In this document: positions 47,721-56,704 of the stretch, in pieces
How positions within the stretch are numbered: position 1 is the first letter of the stretch
Layout of the letters: every line of letters starts with the position of its first letter
Origin: Chloroflexota bacterium
Lineage (GTDB): Bacteria; Chloroflexota; Limnocylindria; QHBO01
Length of the DNA: 64,000 nt
Assembly (NCBI GenBank): GCA_038040195.1
Contig: JBBPIR010000004.1
Coordinates: 98,111 to 162,110 of the forward strand
Direction: 5' to 3'
Program-made: the position numbers and the translations under genes
The notes under the pieces: model-generated
Told to the model about the DNA's origin: nothing
Seen by the model: the letters and a program-made list of their open reading frames with translations, nothing else
Database searches by the model: none

Positions 47721-50552
47721 TCAGGCATAGGGTTCTTCCTCGTCGTCGACGTCGGCCGAGGTGCCGGAGCCGGGGTCCTCCGCCCCGCTTCCGTCTGTGT
47801 CGCCGGACGGCGTCCCGTGGCGCCGATGCTGGAGCTCCTTCCAGGCCAGGTTGGCGTGGTCCACGCACAGCACGACCAGGTCGCCATCGCGGCCCATGTC
47901 CAGCGCCTGGCGGGTGGCCTCCAGCTCATCCAGCACCGTCTCGACGGCACGGCAGCGCGCCCCGTCGCGTATTCCGGCCTCGATGCCCTCGCGGACGAGG
48001 TCCGCCGTCGTGCCCCGCTTGCGGCCGCGGGGGTTGGCATCCTCCCGGATCACGATCGTGTCGAAGAACGAGGAGGCCACGCGCCCCAGCTCGCGGATGT
48101 CGCGGTCGCGCCGGTCGCCGGCGGTGGCGATGACGCCGATCCGGTGTCCCGTTACGAGTGGATGGTGTCCGTTGGACGTCTCGGCCGCCAGCGCCTCGAT
48201 GAAGGCGCCCAGGGCGGTCATGGCGTGCGGATTGTGAGCGTAGTCGACCAGCACGCGGTACCCGTCCAGCTCGAACAGATTGAGCCGGCCAGGCGCCTGG
48301 AAGTAGGACGAGGCGAAGGTCCGGAGTCCCTGCCGGATGTCGTGCAGGTGCGCGCCGACGGCCCAGGCGGCGGCGGTGGCGGCCAGCGCGTTGACGACGT
48401 TCATCCGGGCCCGGCCCTCGTACGTGGCCGGGATCAGGTGGGTCCATACGAGTGGCAGGCTCTTGCGGCCCTGGCGCAGGACGATCATCTCGCCGTTCCG
48501 CCCTGGCTCCACGGTGACGGCCCGGCGACCGCGCGATGCCTGACGGCGGAGCGTCTCGTGGTCGGGATTCAAGCTGAAGTAGATGACCGCTCCCGAGCAG
48601 GCGGCGGCCATCTTGGCGACCAGGGGATCGTCGGCGTTGAGGACCGCGGACCCGTCCCGCGGCACGGCCTCCACGATGACCTGCTTGACCGCGGCCAGCT
48701 GGCGCAGGCTGGTGATGCCGCCCAGGCCCAGGTGGTCGGCTGCCACGTTCAGCACGACTGCCACGTCGTTCCGCTGGTAGCCCAGCCCCTCGCGCAGGAT
48801 CCCGCCCCGCGCCACCTCGAACACGGCCGTGTCGACCAGCGGGTTCTGGAGCACCATCGACGCCGACCTGGGGCCGCTCATGTCCCCCCGCCGGATGACG
48901 CGCCCATCGATGAAGATGCCGTCGGTGCTGGTCATCCCGACCTTGCGGCCCATGCCCCGCAGGATGTGGTTGATCATCCGGGCGGTGGTGGTCTTGCCGT
49001 TGGTGCCGGTCACCGCCACGATCGGGATGCGGGACGCCGAACCGGGCGGGAACAGCATGTCGATGACCGGCTTGGCGACGTACTGGGCCTCGCCTTCGGT
49101 CGGGTGGGTATGCATCCGGAACCCGGGCGCGGCGTTGACCTCCACGATGCCGCCCCCGGTCTCGCGGACCGGCACGCTGATGTCGGGGCAGACGAAGTCG
49201 ATGCCGGCGATGTCGAGCCCGATGACCTTGGCCGCCTGCTCGGCGATCTCCGCGTTCTCAGGGTGGATCTCCTCGGTTCGGTCGATGCTGATGCCGCCGG
49301 TACTCATGTTCCCGGTCCGCTTCAGGTACACCCGCCGTCCACGAGGGGGGACCGTGTCGAGGGCGTGGCCCTGCTCGGCGGCGTATGTGACCGCCTCCTC
49401 ATCGAGCACGATCCGGGTCAGGACCTTCTCGTGGCCGATGCCGCGTCGTGGGTCGGCGTTCGTGACCTCGACCAGCTCCGCGAGGGTGTGCTTCCCGTCC
49501 CCCTCCACGTGAGCGGGCACTCGCTCCGCGACCGCGCGCAGCACCCCGCCGATGACCAGACAGCGGTAGTCGTTGCCGACCAGGAACGACTCGACCACCA
49601 CACCGCCGTAACGGGACTCTGCTCGGGCGGTCGGGTAGGCGGCGCGAACGGCCGCTTCATCGGCCAGGTTCAGCATCACCCCGCGCCCGTGGTTGCCGTC
49701 GATGGGCTTGATGGCGACCGGATACCGGACCCGGCCTGACGCGGCTACCGCCTGGTCGACGCTGCGCACCAACTCGGATCGCGGCACGGGCACGCCGGTG
49801 GCCGCCAGAAGGCGGTTGGTGAGCTTCTTGTCCTGCGCGATGTCCACTCCCAGCGAACTGGTGTGCGACGTCATCGTGGCCCGGATGCGCTTCTGGTGGC
49901 GGCCGTGGCCGAGCTGCACCAGGGACTCCTCGTTGAGCCGGATCCAGGGGATGTCGCGCAGGTTCGCCTCGTCCAGGATGGCCTGGGTCGACGGCCCGAA
50001 GGCCGCCCGCTCGGCGAGCCGGACGAGCTGCTCGAACTCCGCCGCGTAGGCGAATGCCGGATCCGGCTCGACCAGGTGGTTGACGAGCCGGACCGCCAGG
50101 CGACCGGCGGCCAGGCCCACGCTCTCCTCGGCGTAGGAATAGATGACGTGGTAGCGGCCCGGCTGTCCGGTGGACCGCGTCTTTCCACGCCCGACCTCGG
50201 TGCCGGCATCGCGCTGGATCTGGAGCGCAATGTGCTCGGCCACGTGGCCCAGCCAGGTGCCGTCGCGAAGCCGGTCCTGGAAGCCGCCCGGACGCCCGGT
50301 TCCGCACGAGTGCTGAGCCACTCCGGGCACAACCGCCAGCAGACGCTCGGCGAATCCCGGCAGCCGGTTGGTGGGCCACTCCTCCAGCGGGCCAAGGTCC
50401 ACCACGAGCTTGATGGTCGGCTCGTAAGACCAGTAATTCGGCCCCCGGTAGACGCGTTGCTGGACGATGCGCAGGGTGCCGCCCGGGCCCTGGGCCTCGG
50501 ACGCTGCGGGGCGGCGCGGGCGTCGGCGGCCGGAGGCGGGAGCGCGGGTCAC
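47721..50552 (-). CDS. cphA: Cyanophycin synthetase
   Basis: A 943-residue enzyme that builds the Asp-Arg storage polymer cyanophycin without ribosomes. The N-domain starts at V-Y-R-G-P-N-Y-W-S and keeps H103-V-A-E106-H107-I-A-L-Q, the H-x-x-E-H motif linked to a primer-generating hydrolase in CphA1 (from memory). The ATP-grasp domain (about 230-485) has K-P-I-D-G-N-H-G-R-G-V and V-E-V-N-A-A-P-G-F-R-M-H. The Mur ligase domain (about 508-910) has P-loop T-G-T-N-G-K-T-T-T (515-523). The C-terminal 40 residues are acidic (D-D-E-E-E-P-Y-A). Length is slightly above the usual 870-900. The ATG overlaps the cphB stop by 4 bases. Confidence 0.94.
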   Translation of the reverse strand: MTRAPASGRRRPRRPAASEAQGPGGTLRIVQQRVYRGPNYWSYEPTIKLVVDLGPLEEWPTNRLPGFAERLLAVVPGVAQHSCGTGRPGGFQDRLRDGTWLGHVAEHIALQIQRDAGTEVGRGKTRSTGQPGRYHVIYSYAEESVGLAAGRLAVRLVNHLVEPDPAFAYAAEFEQLVRLAERAAFGPSTQAILDEANLRDIPWIRLNEESLVQLGHGRHQKRIRATMTSHTSSLGVDIAQDKKLTNRLLAATGVPVPRSELVRSVDQAVAASGRVRYPVAIKPIDGNHGRGVMLNLADEAAVRAAYPTARAESRYGGVVVESFLVGNDYRCLVIGGVLRAVAERVPAHVEGDGKHTLAELVEVTNADPRRGIGHEKVLTRIVLDEEAVTYAAEQGHALDTVPPRGRRVYLKRTGNMSTGGISIDRTEEIHPENAEIAEQAAKVIGLDIAGIDFVCPDISVPVRETGGGIVEVNAAPGFRMHTHPTEGEAQYVAKPVIDMLFPPGSASRIPIVAVTGTNGKTTTARMINHILRGMGRKVGMTSTDGIFIDGRVIRRGDMSGPRSASMVLQNPLVDTAVFEVARGGILREGLGYQRNDVAVVLNVAADHLGLGGITSLRQLAAVKQVIVEAVPRDGSAVLNADDPLVAKMAAACSGAVIYFSLNPDHETLRRQASRGRRAVTVEPGRNGEMIVLRQGRKSLPLVWTHLIPATYEGRARMNVVNALAATAAAWAVGAHLHDIRQGLRTFASSYFQAPGRLNLFELDGYRVLVDYAHNPHAMTALGAFIEALAAETSNGHHPLVTGHRIGVIATAGDRRDRDIRELGRVASSFFDTIVIREDANPRGRKRGTTADLVREGIEAGIRDGARCRAVETVLDELEATRQALDMGRDGDLVVLCVDHANLAWKELQHRRHGTPSGDTDGSGAEDPGSGTSADVDDEEEPYA

Positions 50553-51538
50553 TCGCTGGCTTCCTCGAGGGGTCGCGATCGGGTCCCGCGGCGACGCGCG
50601 CGCTCCGGGGCGGTGTCATCGGCCCCCTCGGCGGCGATGCGCCGGATCAGGCGCCGGGTCCGCTCGCCCGCGGCGTGAGCCGCGGCCAGCTCGCGGTCGG
50701 TGGCGTCCACCGGTCGGAGGGTGGCGCGCAGCTGACGCCGGCGCAGGTCGAATCGGTATCCCGACGGCAGGCTGTGGAGGATGACGCCGCTGACCATGAT
50801 CGGCCGATAGCGCTTGGCCTCATAGGCATCGGTTTGGAGCCTGGCAGGGTCGAGGATGGTGACCGATCCCCTCCCGATGACTTCCAGCACCCCGCTGGGT
50901 CCGACCACCGCCGCGGTGTCCTCGTCGATCCCGATCCCCAGCAGGCCCGGCGAGAGGGCAACCAGCGCGAGCAGGCGCCCGATCCGGTTGCGCTGCTCGA
51001 AGTGCTGGTCGATGACCACCCCCGGCAGGAGGCCCAGCCCGGCGCTCATCTGGGTCATGCGCTGCTTGGGAGTGGCACCGCCCGCTCCGAAGGCGACCAT
51101 GTGGCTGGCCATGGCCGACGCGCCCGCACTCGTCCCGGCCACCACCAGCCCGTGACGGTGTCGTTCGGCCACGGCGCGGCCCAGGCGGGTTCCGCCCACC
51201 ACGCTCGACAGCCGCAGCTGGTTGCCGCCGGTCAGAAATACGGCGGTCGCGTCGCGCACCAGCTCGGCTGCGCGGAGCGTGTTCGCTTCCTCGCGGAGCA
51301 GCGGACGCAGGCTGACGACCTCGGCTGCCCCGAGCGTGCGGAACAGCGAGGCGTACAGGTCAGTCGCCTCCTCGCCCAGCGAGGAGGCCGTCGAGACGAT
51401 CAGGATCCGCGCTTCGGGGCCCCCGGCCAAGGTGATGAAGCGGGTCAGGATTGTACGGTGCCGAAGCTTGTCCTCCGCGCCGCCGATGATCACCAGCTGG
51501 CCGGCGCGGGGCCGCGCTAGGCGGGCGGTCGCAGCCAT
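50549..51538 (-). CDS. cphB: Cyanophycinase with basic C-terminal extension
   Basis: A 329-residue serine peptidase of family S51, which cuts cyanophycin into beta-Asp-Arg dipeptides. The nucleophile serine lies in V-A-G-T-S-A-G-A-S-A-M-A, and the family blocks F-L-T-G-G-N-Q-L-R-L and G-L-L-P-G-V-V-I-D-Q-H-F-E-Q-R-N-R are present. No signal peptide: intracellular. The last 60 residues (after about 270) are Arg/Ala-rich and charged, longer than typical CphB of about 270 residues. Minus-strand TATGCT ends 9 bases before the ATG. It heads the cphB-cphA operon, so polymer making and breaking are cotranscribed. Confidence 0.92.
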   Translation of the reverse strand: MAATARLARPRAGQLVIIGGAEDKLRHRTILTRFITLAGGPEARILIVSTASSLGEEATDLYASLFRTLGAAEVVSLRPLLREEANTLRAAELVRDATAVFLTGGNQLRLSSVVGGTRLGRAVAERHRHGLVVAGTSAGASAMASHMVAFGAGGATPKQRMTQMSAGLGLLPGVVIDQHFEQRNRIGRLLALVALSPGLLGIGIDEDTAAVVGPSGVLEVIGRGSVTILDPARLQTDAYEAKRYRPIMVSGVILHSLPSGYRFDLRRRQLRATLRPVDATDRELAAAHAAGERTRRLIRRIAAEGADDTAPERARRRGTRSRPLEEASE

Positions 51539-51547
51539 ATGTACGGG

Positions 51548-51586
51548 AGCATAGCAACCTCGACCCCGCCTGCGGACCCGTACACT
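51548..51586. promoter_or_regulatory. Divergent -10 pair between cphB and the dnaJ-domain gene
   Basis: Minus-strand TATGCT (51553-51548) ends 9 bases before the cphB ATG; plus-strand TACACT (51581-51586) ends 6 bases before the ATG at 51593. Confidence 0.5.
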
Positions 51587-51592
51587 CGTGGG

Positions 51593-52741
51593 ATGGCCTC
51601 CTCGGCGGACGTCCTCTACCAGGACCTGGATTACTACGCTGTGCTCGACGTGGACCCCGACGCCACCGCCGATCAGTTGCGGGTTGCATTCCGTCGGGCC
51701 GTCCTCCGTCACCACCCCGACCGCAGCGGCGCGCCCCCCGGATTGGCCACGCGCCGGACCTCGCTCCTCAACCGGGCCTGGTCCGAGCTGCGTGACCCGG
51801 CCCGCCGCCGGCAGTACGACGGCGCGCTGTCCCGCGGCGTGGCGGGCACTCTCGCCTGGCCGGTGGCGCTCGGGGAACCGGTGCCCGCGCGATCGCGGCG
51901 CGTGCGCCGCCCGGCGCGGAGTGCTGGCGAGCCCGCTGAGCCCAGTCCGTGGCACCAGCCGGCCTGGCGATCGGTGGCTGGATTTCGGGTGCCGGCGGCG
52001 GTCTTCCTCGCCGATCCCGACGCACAGCGCCGCTGGATCGTGGAGCATTTCATCGACGGCCAGGACTGGCGCGATCACCGCGAACGGTACTGGCTGCGGT
52101 TCGCCCGCACGTACTACCGAGAGCGAGGTCGCCTCGAGGACTGGGCCGGCACTGCGGAGCGCTTGGTGGAGGTGGACCCCGCGTTCGACACGCTGGCCCG
52201 CGCCGGGCTGCGCGAAGCGTACGTGGCGACCGACCGGCATCTGGCCGGCGCCACATTTCTCGCCGAGCTCGGTGGCAGGTGGCCCGATGGGACCGCCCCG
52301 CGCATCTGGCTCGTTCGAGAGCAGCACGCCCTGCTGGTCGATTTCCGGGAGCGTCACGTGCGTCGAGGGCCGCCCGCTGAGCGGGCCGCGAACGCGGATC
52401 TCTTGCTCGATTACCTCGATGGCCTCGCCATGGAGCCGACCTTTGCCGACCTGCGCGCGGCCCACCTCGCCCATCGTCGGGCCGGGAACAGCGAGCGAGC
52501 GGTGGCCATCCTCGAGCGCCTCCTGGCGGCGTCGGTCATCGACGGCGACGGGTGGTACGCGCGAGTCCAGCTCCTGACCGAGGCCGGCCAGCTGGAGCAG
52601 GCGTCCGCGCTGCTGGCCGAGATCGCCCGGGGCGAACACCCCGACGCCCTCGATTCCCGCCTCGTCCGCGGTCAGCCGTCGCAACGGATGTCGCGAGCCC
52701 GGGATCGGCTGGTCCGCGCGCAGCGCCGCGCTTCGAGCTAG
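51593..52741 (+). CDS. J-domain protein with long helical C-terminal region
   Basis: A 382-residue protein. The J domain (about 12-77) has the H-P-D tripeptide in L-R-H-H-P-D-R-S-G and the usual start D-Y-Y-A-V-L-D-V-D-P-D-A-T. There is no Gly/Phe region or zinc-finger domain, so it is a type III J protein. After an Arg/Pro-rich linker, residues 120-370 are helical and Ala/Arg-rich with TPR-like stretches (L-A-H-R-R-A-G-N-S-E-R-A-V-A-I-L-E-R-L-L). It probably recruits Hsp70 to a particular client; which one is unknown. Its TAG shares the palindrome CTAG with the stop of the convergent peptidase gene. Confidence 0.8.
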   Translation: MASSADVLYQDLDYYAVLDVDPDATADQLRVAFRRAVLRHHPDRSGAPPGLATRRTSLLNRAWSELRDPARRRQYDGALSRGVAGTLAWPVALGEPVPARSRRVRRPARSAGEPAEPSPWHQPAWRSVAGFRVPAAVFLADPDAQRRWIVEHFIDGQDWRDHRERYWLRFARTYYRERGRLEDWAGTAERLVEVDPAFDTLARAGLREAYVATDRHLAGATFLAELGGRWPDGTAPRIWLVREQHALLVDFRERHVRRGPPAERAANADLLLDYLDGLAMEPTFADLRAAHLAHRRAGNSERAVAILERLLAASVIDGDGWYARVQLLTEAGQLEQASALLAEIARGEHPDALDSRLVRGQPSQRMSRARDRLVRAQRRASS

Positions 52742-54099
52742 TCGTCCGCGGGCCGAACCACCTCGATCGGTCCCAGGTCAGCCGCCTCGAGATCGGGTCG
52801 CACGCGCGCCGCATCCCCGGCCAGCACGATGAGCGCATCGGCCGGTCGAAGCAGGTCGACCGCCGCATCGTGAACCTGGACCGGGCCCACAGCCTCGATC
52901 CGGTCACGGTAGGTGGCCCACCAGTCGTGGTCCAGCCCGTACACCGCAATCGGCTCGATCCCGGCCGCCGCGCCTCCGGTCGTCTCGAAGCGGAGGGGGA
53001 ATACACCGATCAGGAAGTCGATTACCTCGCGCAGCTCCGCCTCGTCGGGCGGGGCCGCCCGCATCCCCTCCACCAGCGCCAGTGTCTCGCGCACGGCGTC
53101 CGCGGTGACCTCGGTCTGTACCGCGGCGCGCGCGCTGAATGGTCCGGCCGCCCGCCGCATGTCGAATGCCGCGCGGGCGCCGTAGGTGTACCCGAGCTCC
53201 TCGCGCAGCCGCTGGTTCAGGCGGCTGCTGAACGTACCGCCCAGGAGGGCGGCCATGACGAGGGCCGGGAAGTAATCCGGATGGCTCCGCTCGATGCCGA
53301 CATGGCCGACCCGCAGCTCGCTCTGGACCGACCCCGGCCGGTCCACGACCACGATCCGCCGGCCTCCCCGGTCGGCCACCGGAATCGTGCGGTGGCCTGG
53401 GCTCGTCCCGTCCCAGTCGCCGAGCGTGGCTTCCGCCGCGCGTACGACGTCGTCGACGCGGACCGGGCCGGCGACCACGAGATGGGCACGGTCCGGTCGC
53501 CAGTGCCTCGCGTGATGGGCACGGGCCTGCTCCACGGTCAGGGGTTCGACCGTCTCCGGCGTGCCCGCCGACAGGCGCGCGTACGGAGAGTCATCGGCGT
53601 AGACGGCCCGGAGGAACCATTCGTCCGCCAGACGTCCGGGCTCGGAGCGAGATTGGAGGATGTCGGCCAGTCTCTCCTCACGCAGGCGGTCGAATTCGCC
53701 CTCGTCGAAGCGCGGCTCTCGAACCATCTCGGCCAGCAGCTCGAGACCAGCCGGATAGCGGTCGGCCAGGGCGCTGAATCCGGAGCGCGCGACGTCCCAC
53801 GACGAGTCGGCGAAGATCTCGATCCCCAGCCGTTCGGTGGCCTCGGCGAAGGCATGGCCGTCCAGTCGCCGGGTGCCGGTGACCAGGGTCTCGGCGGTCA
53901 AGGCCGCGATCCCGCCCTCCGGCTCGGATTCGGCGGCGGCCCCGCCGTCCACCAGGAGCTGGACGCTCACCAGCTCACGGTCGGGGAGCGGCACGACCCA
54001 CAGCGTCAGCCCCTGGCCCAACGGCCGGTGGGTGAAGTCGGGGAAGTGATACGGGCGCGGCGGGCCCGGCGCCGGGCGGAGCGCGTTGGGCGGGGTCAT
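52738..54099 (-). CDS. M16 peptidase-like protein, zinc site lost
   Basis: A 453-residue M16B-family protein. Where H-x-x-E-H should be, after G-G-A-A-A-E-S-E-P-E, the sequence reads G-G-I-A-A-L-T-A-E-T-L, so zinc ligands are gone. The substrate-binding R-x4-Y pair is kept in the C-terminal half (L-R-E-E-L-G-Y-T-Y-G-A-R). This is the classical inactive partner of two-subunit M16B peptidases (PqqF/mitochondrial processing peptidase-like pairs). Its ATG overlaps the active subunit's stop by 4 bases, so the two are made together. Confidence 0.87.
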   Translation of the reverse strand: MTPPNALRPAPGPPRPYHFPDFTHRPLGQGLTLWVVPLPDRELVSVQLLVDGGAAAESEPEGGIAALTAETLVTGTRRLDGHAFAEATERLGIEIFADSSWDVARSGFSALADRYPAGLELLAEMVREPRFDEGEFDRLREERLADILQSRSEPGRLADEWFLRAVYADDSPYARLSAGTPETVEPLTVEQARAHHARHWRPDRAHLVVAGPVRVDDVVRAAEATLGDWDGTSPGHRTIPVADRGGRRIVVVDRPGSVQSELRVGHVGIERSHPDYFPALVMAALLGGTFSSRLNQRLREELGYTYGARAAFDMRRAAGPFSARAAVQTEVTADAVRETLALVEGMRAAPPDEAELREVIDFLIGVFPLRFETTGGAAAGIEPIAVYGLDHDWWATYRDRIEAVGPVQVHDAAVDLLRPADALIVLAGDAARVRPDLEAADLGPIEVVRPADD

Positions 54100-55385
54100 G
54101 CCGCATCCTCCGCGGCGTCCTCGGCGGGGATGTAGGTCAGCACCAGGCGGTTGTCCGCCCCAGCACGATCGGCCATCGCCTGCCGAACCTGCCCGGCCGT
54201 TACCGCGTCGTAGCGCTCGATCTCGGTGTTCACCATCTCGGGCCGATCGAACAGGCAGGCGTACTGGCTGAGCCGATCCGCGCGCTCACCTACCTGCTCC
54301 AGGCCCTGCTCCGCGGCAGCGGCGTGGAGGGTCCGGACCCGGGCCAGCTCATCGTCGGTCGGTCCGTCCGTCGCAAGGCGAGCGACGTCGTCCAGGAGCT
54401 GCGCCTCGAGGGTGTCGACTTCGATCTCAGGTCGGGCGGTGGCCCACACCGCCAGCACGGTCGAGCCGCCGGCCCACGGGAACACGAAGGCGGCCACATC
54501 GGCGGCCAGCTGGCGCTCGCGCACCAGGGACCGGTACAGGCGTGAGGCGCGACCGGTGCCCAGCAGGTCGCTGACCACGTCGAAAGCCTGGTGGCCCTCC
54601 GTCCCGAAGGGCGGAATGCGGTACGCGACGTGAACCCGCGGGAGCTCGACCTGGTCGGGAACCACCTCCCGAACCTCGCCTCCCAGGCTGTCGGGAACGT
54701 CCATGATCGGCGAGGGCGGCAGGTCCGGGTTGGCCGGAATGGGCCCGAAATGGCGCCCGACGGCGGCAAGCGCCGCCTCGGGATCGAAATCCCCGGCCAC
54801 GGTCAGGACCGCGTTGTTGGGGGCGTAGTAGGTCGCGAAGAACCGGCTCACGTCTTCCAGCGAGGCAGCCGACAGGTCTTCCATGGAGCCGATGGTCGAG
54901 TGGTGGTACGGATGGCCCTCCGGCCACAGCAGCGCCTGCATGCGCTCCTCGGCCGTGCCGTACGGCTGGTTGTCGACCGACGAGCGCCGCTCGTTCTTGA
55001 CCACGTCGCGCTGGTTGTCGAGCTTCTCCTGGGTCATGGCCGGCAGGAGGCTGGCCATGCGATCGGATTCGAGCCACAGGGCCAGCTCCAGCTCGTGGCT
55101 GGGGAGCGTCTCGAAGTAGTTGGTCCGATCGGTCCAGGTCGAGGCATTCAGGGTGCCGCCCACCCCGTTGACCATGGCGAAATGCTCGCCCTTGGCCACG
55201 TTGGCCGAGCCCTGGAACATCATGTGCTCGAACAGGTGGGCGAAGCCTGTCCGCCCCCGCTCCTCGTGCCGGCTGCCCACGCCGTACCACAGGTTGACAG
55301 CGACGATCGGGGTGCGCCCATCCGGCGACAGAATCACGCGCAGGCCGTTGTCCAGCCGATGCCGCTGGATGGGAATGTGGGCCAT
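54096..55385 (-). CDS. M16 zinc peptidase, active subunit
   Basis: A 429-residue inverzincin with the inverted zinc motif H50-L-F-E53-H54 in G-F-A-H-L-F-E-H-M-M-F-Q-G-S, and a downstream Glu in the N-x-R-x-V-V-x-N-E-R-R segment that serves as third ligand. No signal peptide. With the inactive paralogue it forms a clam-shell heterodimer that degrades small unfolded peptides or processes a specific precursor. The upstream 77 bases to tRNA-Lys show no TANNNT element next to the start. Confidence 0.92.
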   Translation of the reverse strand: MAHIPIQRHRLDNGLRVILSPDGRTPIVAVNLWYGVGSRHEERGRTGFAHLFEHMMFQGSANVAKGEHFAMVNGVGGTLNASTWTDRTNYFETLPSHELELALWLESDRMASLLPAMTQEKLDNQRDVVKNERRSSVDNQPYGTAEERMQALLWPEGHPYHHSTIGSMEDLSAASLEDVSRFFATYYAPNNAVLTVAGDFDPEAALAAVGRHFGPIPANPDLPPSPIMDVPDSLGGEVREVVPDQVELPRVHVAYRIPPFGTEGHQAFDVVSDLLGTGRASRLYRSLVRERQLAADVAAFVFPWAGGSTVLAVWATARPEIEVDTLEAQLLDDVARLATDGPTDDELARVRTLHAAAAEQGLEQVGERADRLSQYACLFDRPEMVNTEIERYDAVTAGQVRQAMADRAGADNRLVLTYIPAEDAAEDAA

Positions 55386-55462
55386 GGCGCGTGCCTCGCG
55401 AGCTTGTGCGGCGACCGGAACGGGCCCGCGGAAGCAGACCGTCGCGACGCCATGGATTCGGA

Positions 55463-55537
55463 TGGTGAGCGCCCAGGGATTCGAACCCTGAACCTAGTGA
55501 TTAAGAGTCACTTGCTCTGCCGTTGAGCTAGGCGCCC
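55463..55537 (-). tRNA. tRNA-Lys(CTT)
   Basis: Minus-strand cloverleaf: acceptor GGGCGCC/GGCGCTC (one G-T pair), D stem GCTC/GAGC, anticodon stem AGTGA/TCACT with loop CTCTTAA (anticodon CTT), and T stem CAGGG/CCCTG with loop TTCGAAT. Discriminator A and encoded CCA (55465-55463). Confidence 0.96.
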
Positions 55538-55572
55538 CGCCGGATGATGCCCGCCCGCGGCGCGGCACGCAA

Positions 55573-56217
55573 CTACTGGACGGGTCGCCCCGGACCGCCG
55601 CCCGGCTCGGGCGCGTCACCGTAATGCTGGTCCACGAATCGGTCCATCACATCGGTGTCGATCTCGTCGAGGTACAACAGCCAGGTCCAGGCCAGCATGG
55701 CCATCGGATGGCCAAAATCGGACCCCGTCCAGGGGGCGACGATCACCTTGAAGCGCTCGGTCGCATTCCACGAGCGAGTGAAGGTCTCGAGCGCGTCGAT
55801 CTGCTCGGCGGTGACCTGGTCGGCCTGGTACCAGATCACGATCCCGCCGTGCTCGAGATTGTGGATGGCCGGCTCCTGGGGTTGGGCAGTCGTGTAGACG
55901 CCCCAGGGCAGGGGGTGGTCCCAATGCGGGCCCGAGGCCGCGGGCGTTGATGAATACGGACCGCCCGCGGTGCCGTCGGCGATATGGTCCCGACCGTCCA
56001 TCGCCTGCGCCACACCCACTGACGCCGAAGCGCCCGGCGCCAGGAGGGCAAATATGAGGATCGCCGACAGGCCGGCTATCACCAATGCCCCGATGCCGAC
56101 GATGGCCAGGGTCGTCCCGCTCAGCCGGCTGGCGCCGTTCGACCCCACGCGGCGCCCGAGGGCAGCCTCGGTAGCGCGGGTTCGGCGCTGGGGTGACGAC
56201 GTTCGGCGGCGGGTCAT
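55573..56217 (-). CDS. DUF3105 membrane-anchored protein
   Basis: A 214-residue protein with an Arg-rich N-terminal tail (T-R-R-R-T-S-S-P-Q-R-R-T-R), one helix (about 35-60) and a DUF3105 domain (about 80-200) outside the membrane. DUF3105 blocks visible are P-Y-S-S-T-P-A-A-S-G-P-H-W, W-G-V-Y, I-H-N-L-E-H-G-G-I-V-I-W-Y and the W-T-W-L-L-Y-L region. The His residues suggest metal binding; function unknown. The ATG follows a minus-strand TATCCT by 10 bases. Confidence 0.85.
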   Translation of the reverse strand: MTRRRTSSPQRRTRATEAALGRRVGSNGASRLSGTTLAIVGIGALVIAGLSAILIFALLAPGASASVGVAQAMDGRDHIADGTAGGPYSSTPAASGPHWDHPLPWGVYTTAQPQEPAIHNLEHGGIVIWYQADQVTAEQIDALETFTRSWNATERFKVIVAPWTGSDFGHPMAMLAWTWLLYLDEIDTDVMDRFVDQHYGDAPEPGGGPGRPVQ

Positions 56218-56227
56218 ACGGCGGGTC

Positions 56228-56287
56228 AGGATAGCCGAGCCCGGCCCGATGGTCCGGGCAGGGGAGATGGAAGGGCGTTGATAGAAT
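56228..56287. promoter_or_regulatory. Divergent -10 pair between DUF3105 and holin-X genes
   Basis: Minus-strand TATCCT (56233-56228) ends 10 bases before the DUF3105 ATG; plus-strand TAGAAT (56282-56287) ends 9 bases before the GTG at 56297. Confidence 0.45.
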
Positions 56288-56296
56288 CGGCGGGCC

Positions 56297-56704
56297 GTGG
56301 CTGCCCAGACGCCTGAACCAAGCGGGATCCGGGGGCTTCTCAGCCTGCTCATCGAGCAGGTCTCCGAGCTTGCCCGGCTCTACGTTGCCGCCGCGCGCCA
56401 GGAGGTGGGGGATGGCCTGAACCAACTGAAGGTGGCCGTCGTGCTGGCAGGGATCGCGCTGATCCTGCTCGCCCTGGCGGCCGTGGTCCTGGTCGTGCTG
56501 CTGGTCTCCGTCATCAGCGCCGTGATCGGGATACCCCTATGGGCGGCCGCCCTGATCGTGCTGCTGGGTCTCCTGCTTCTGGCCGGCCTGTGTGGCTGGC
56601 TTGCCTATCGGCGCCTTCGACATGCCAGACTGATGCCGGAGGAGACTATCGCCGCCGCCAGAGAGGACCTCGAGTGGGCGCAACACTGGACGAAACGCGG
56701 GTAG
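56297..56704 (+). CDS. Holin-X/phage holin superfamily-like membrane protein
   Basis: A 135-residue protein of the actinobacterial holin-X (PF07332-like) type: an amphipathic N-terminal helix (L-L-S-L-L-I-E-Q-V-S-E-L-A-R-L-Y-V-A-A-A-R-Q-E-V), two membrane helices (about 45-70 and 78-102) and a charged C-terminal helix. Despite the name these are chromosomal genes not tied to prophages; no phage genes are near. It overlaps the next gene by 31 bases. Together they resemble common holin-X/DUF3618 pairs. Confidence 0.78.
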   Translation: MAAQTPEPSGIRGLLSLLIEQVSELARLYVAAARQEVGDGLNQLKVAVVLAGIALILLALAAVVLVVLLVSVISAVIGIPLWAAALIVLLGLLLLAGLCGWLAYRRLRHARLMPEETIAAAREDLEWAQHWTKRG

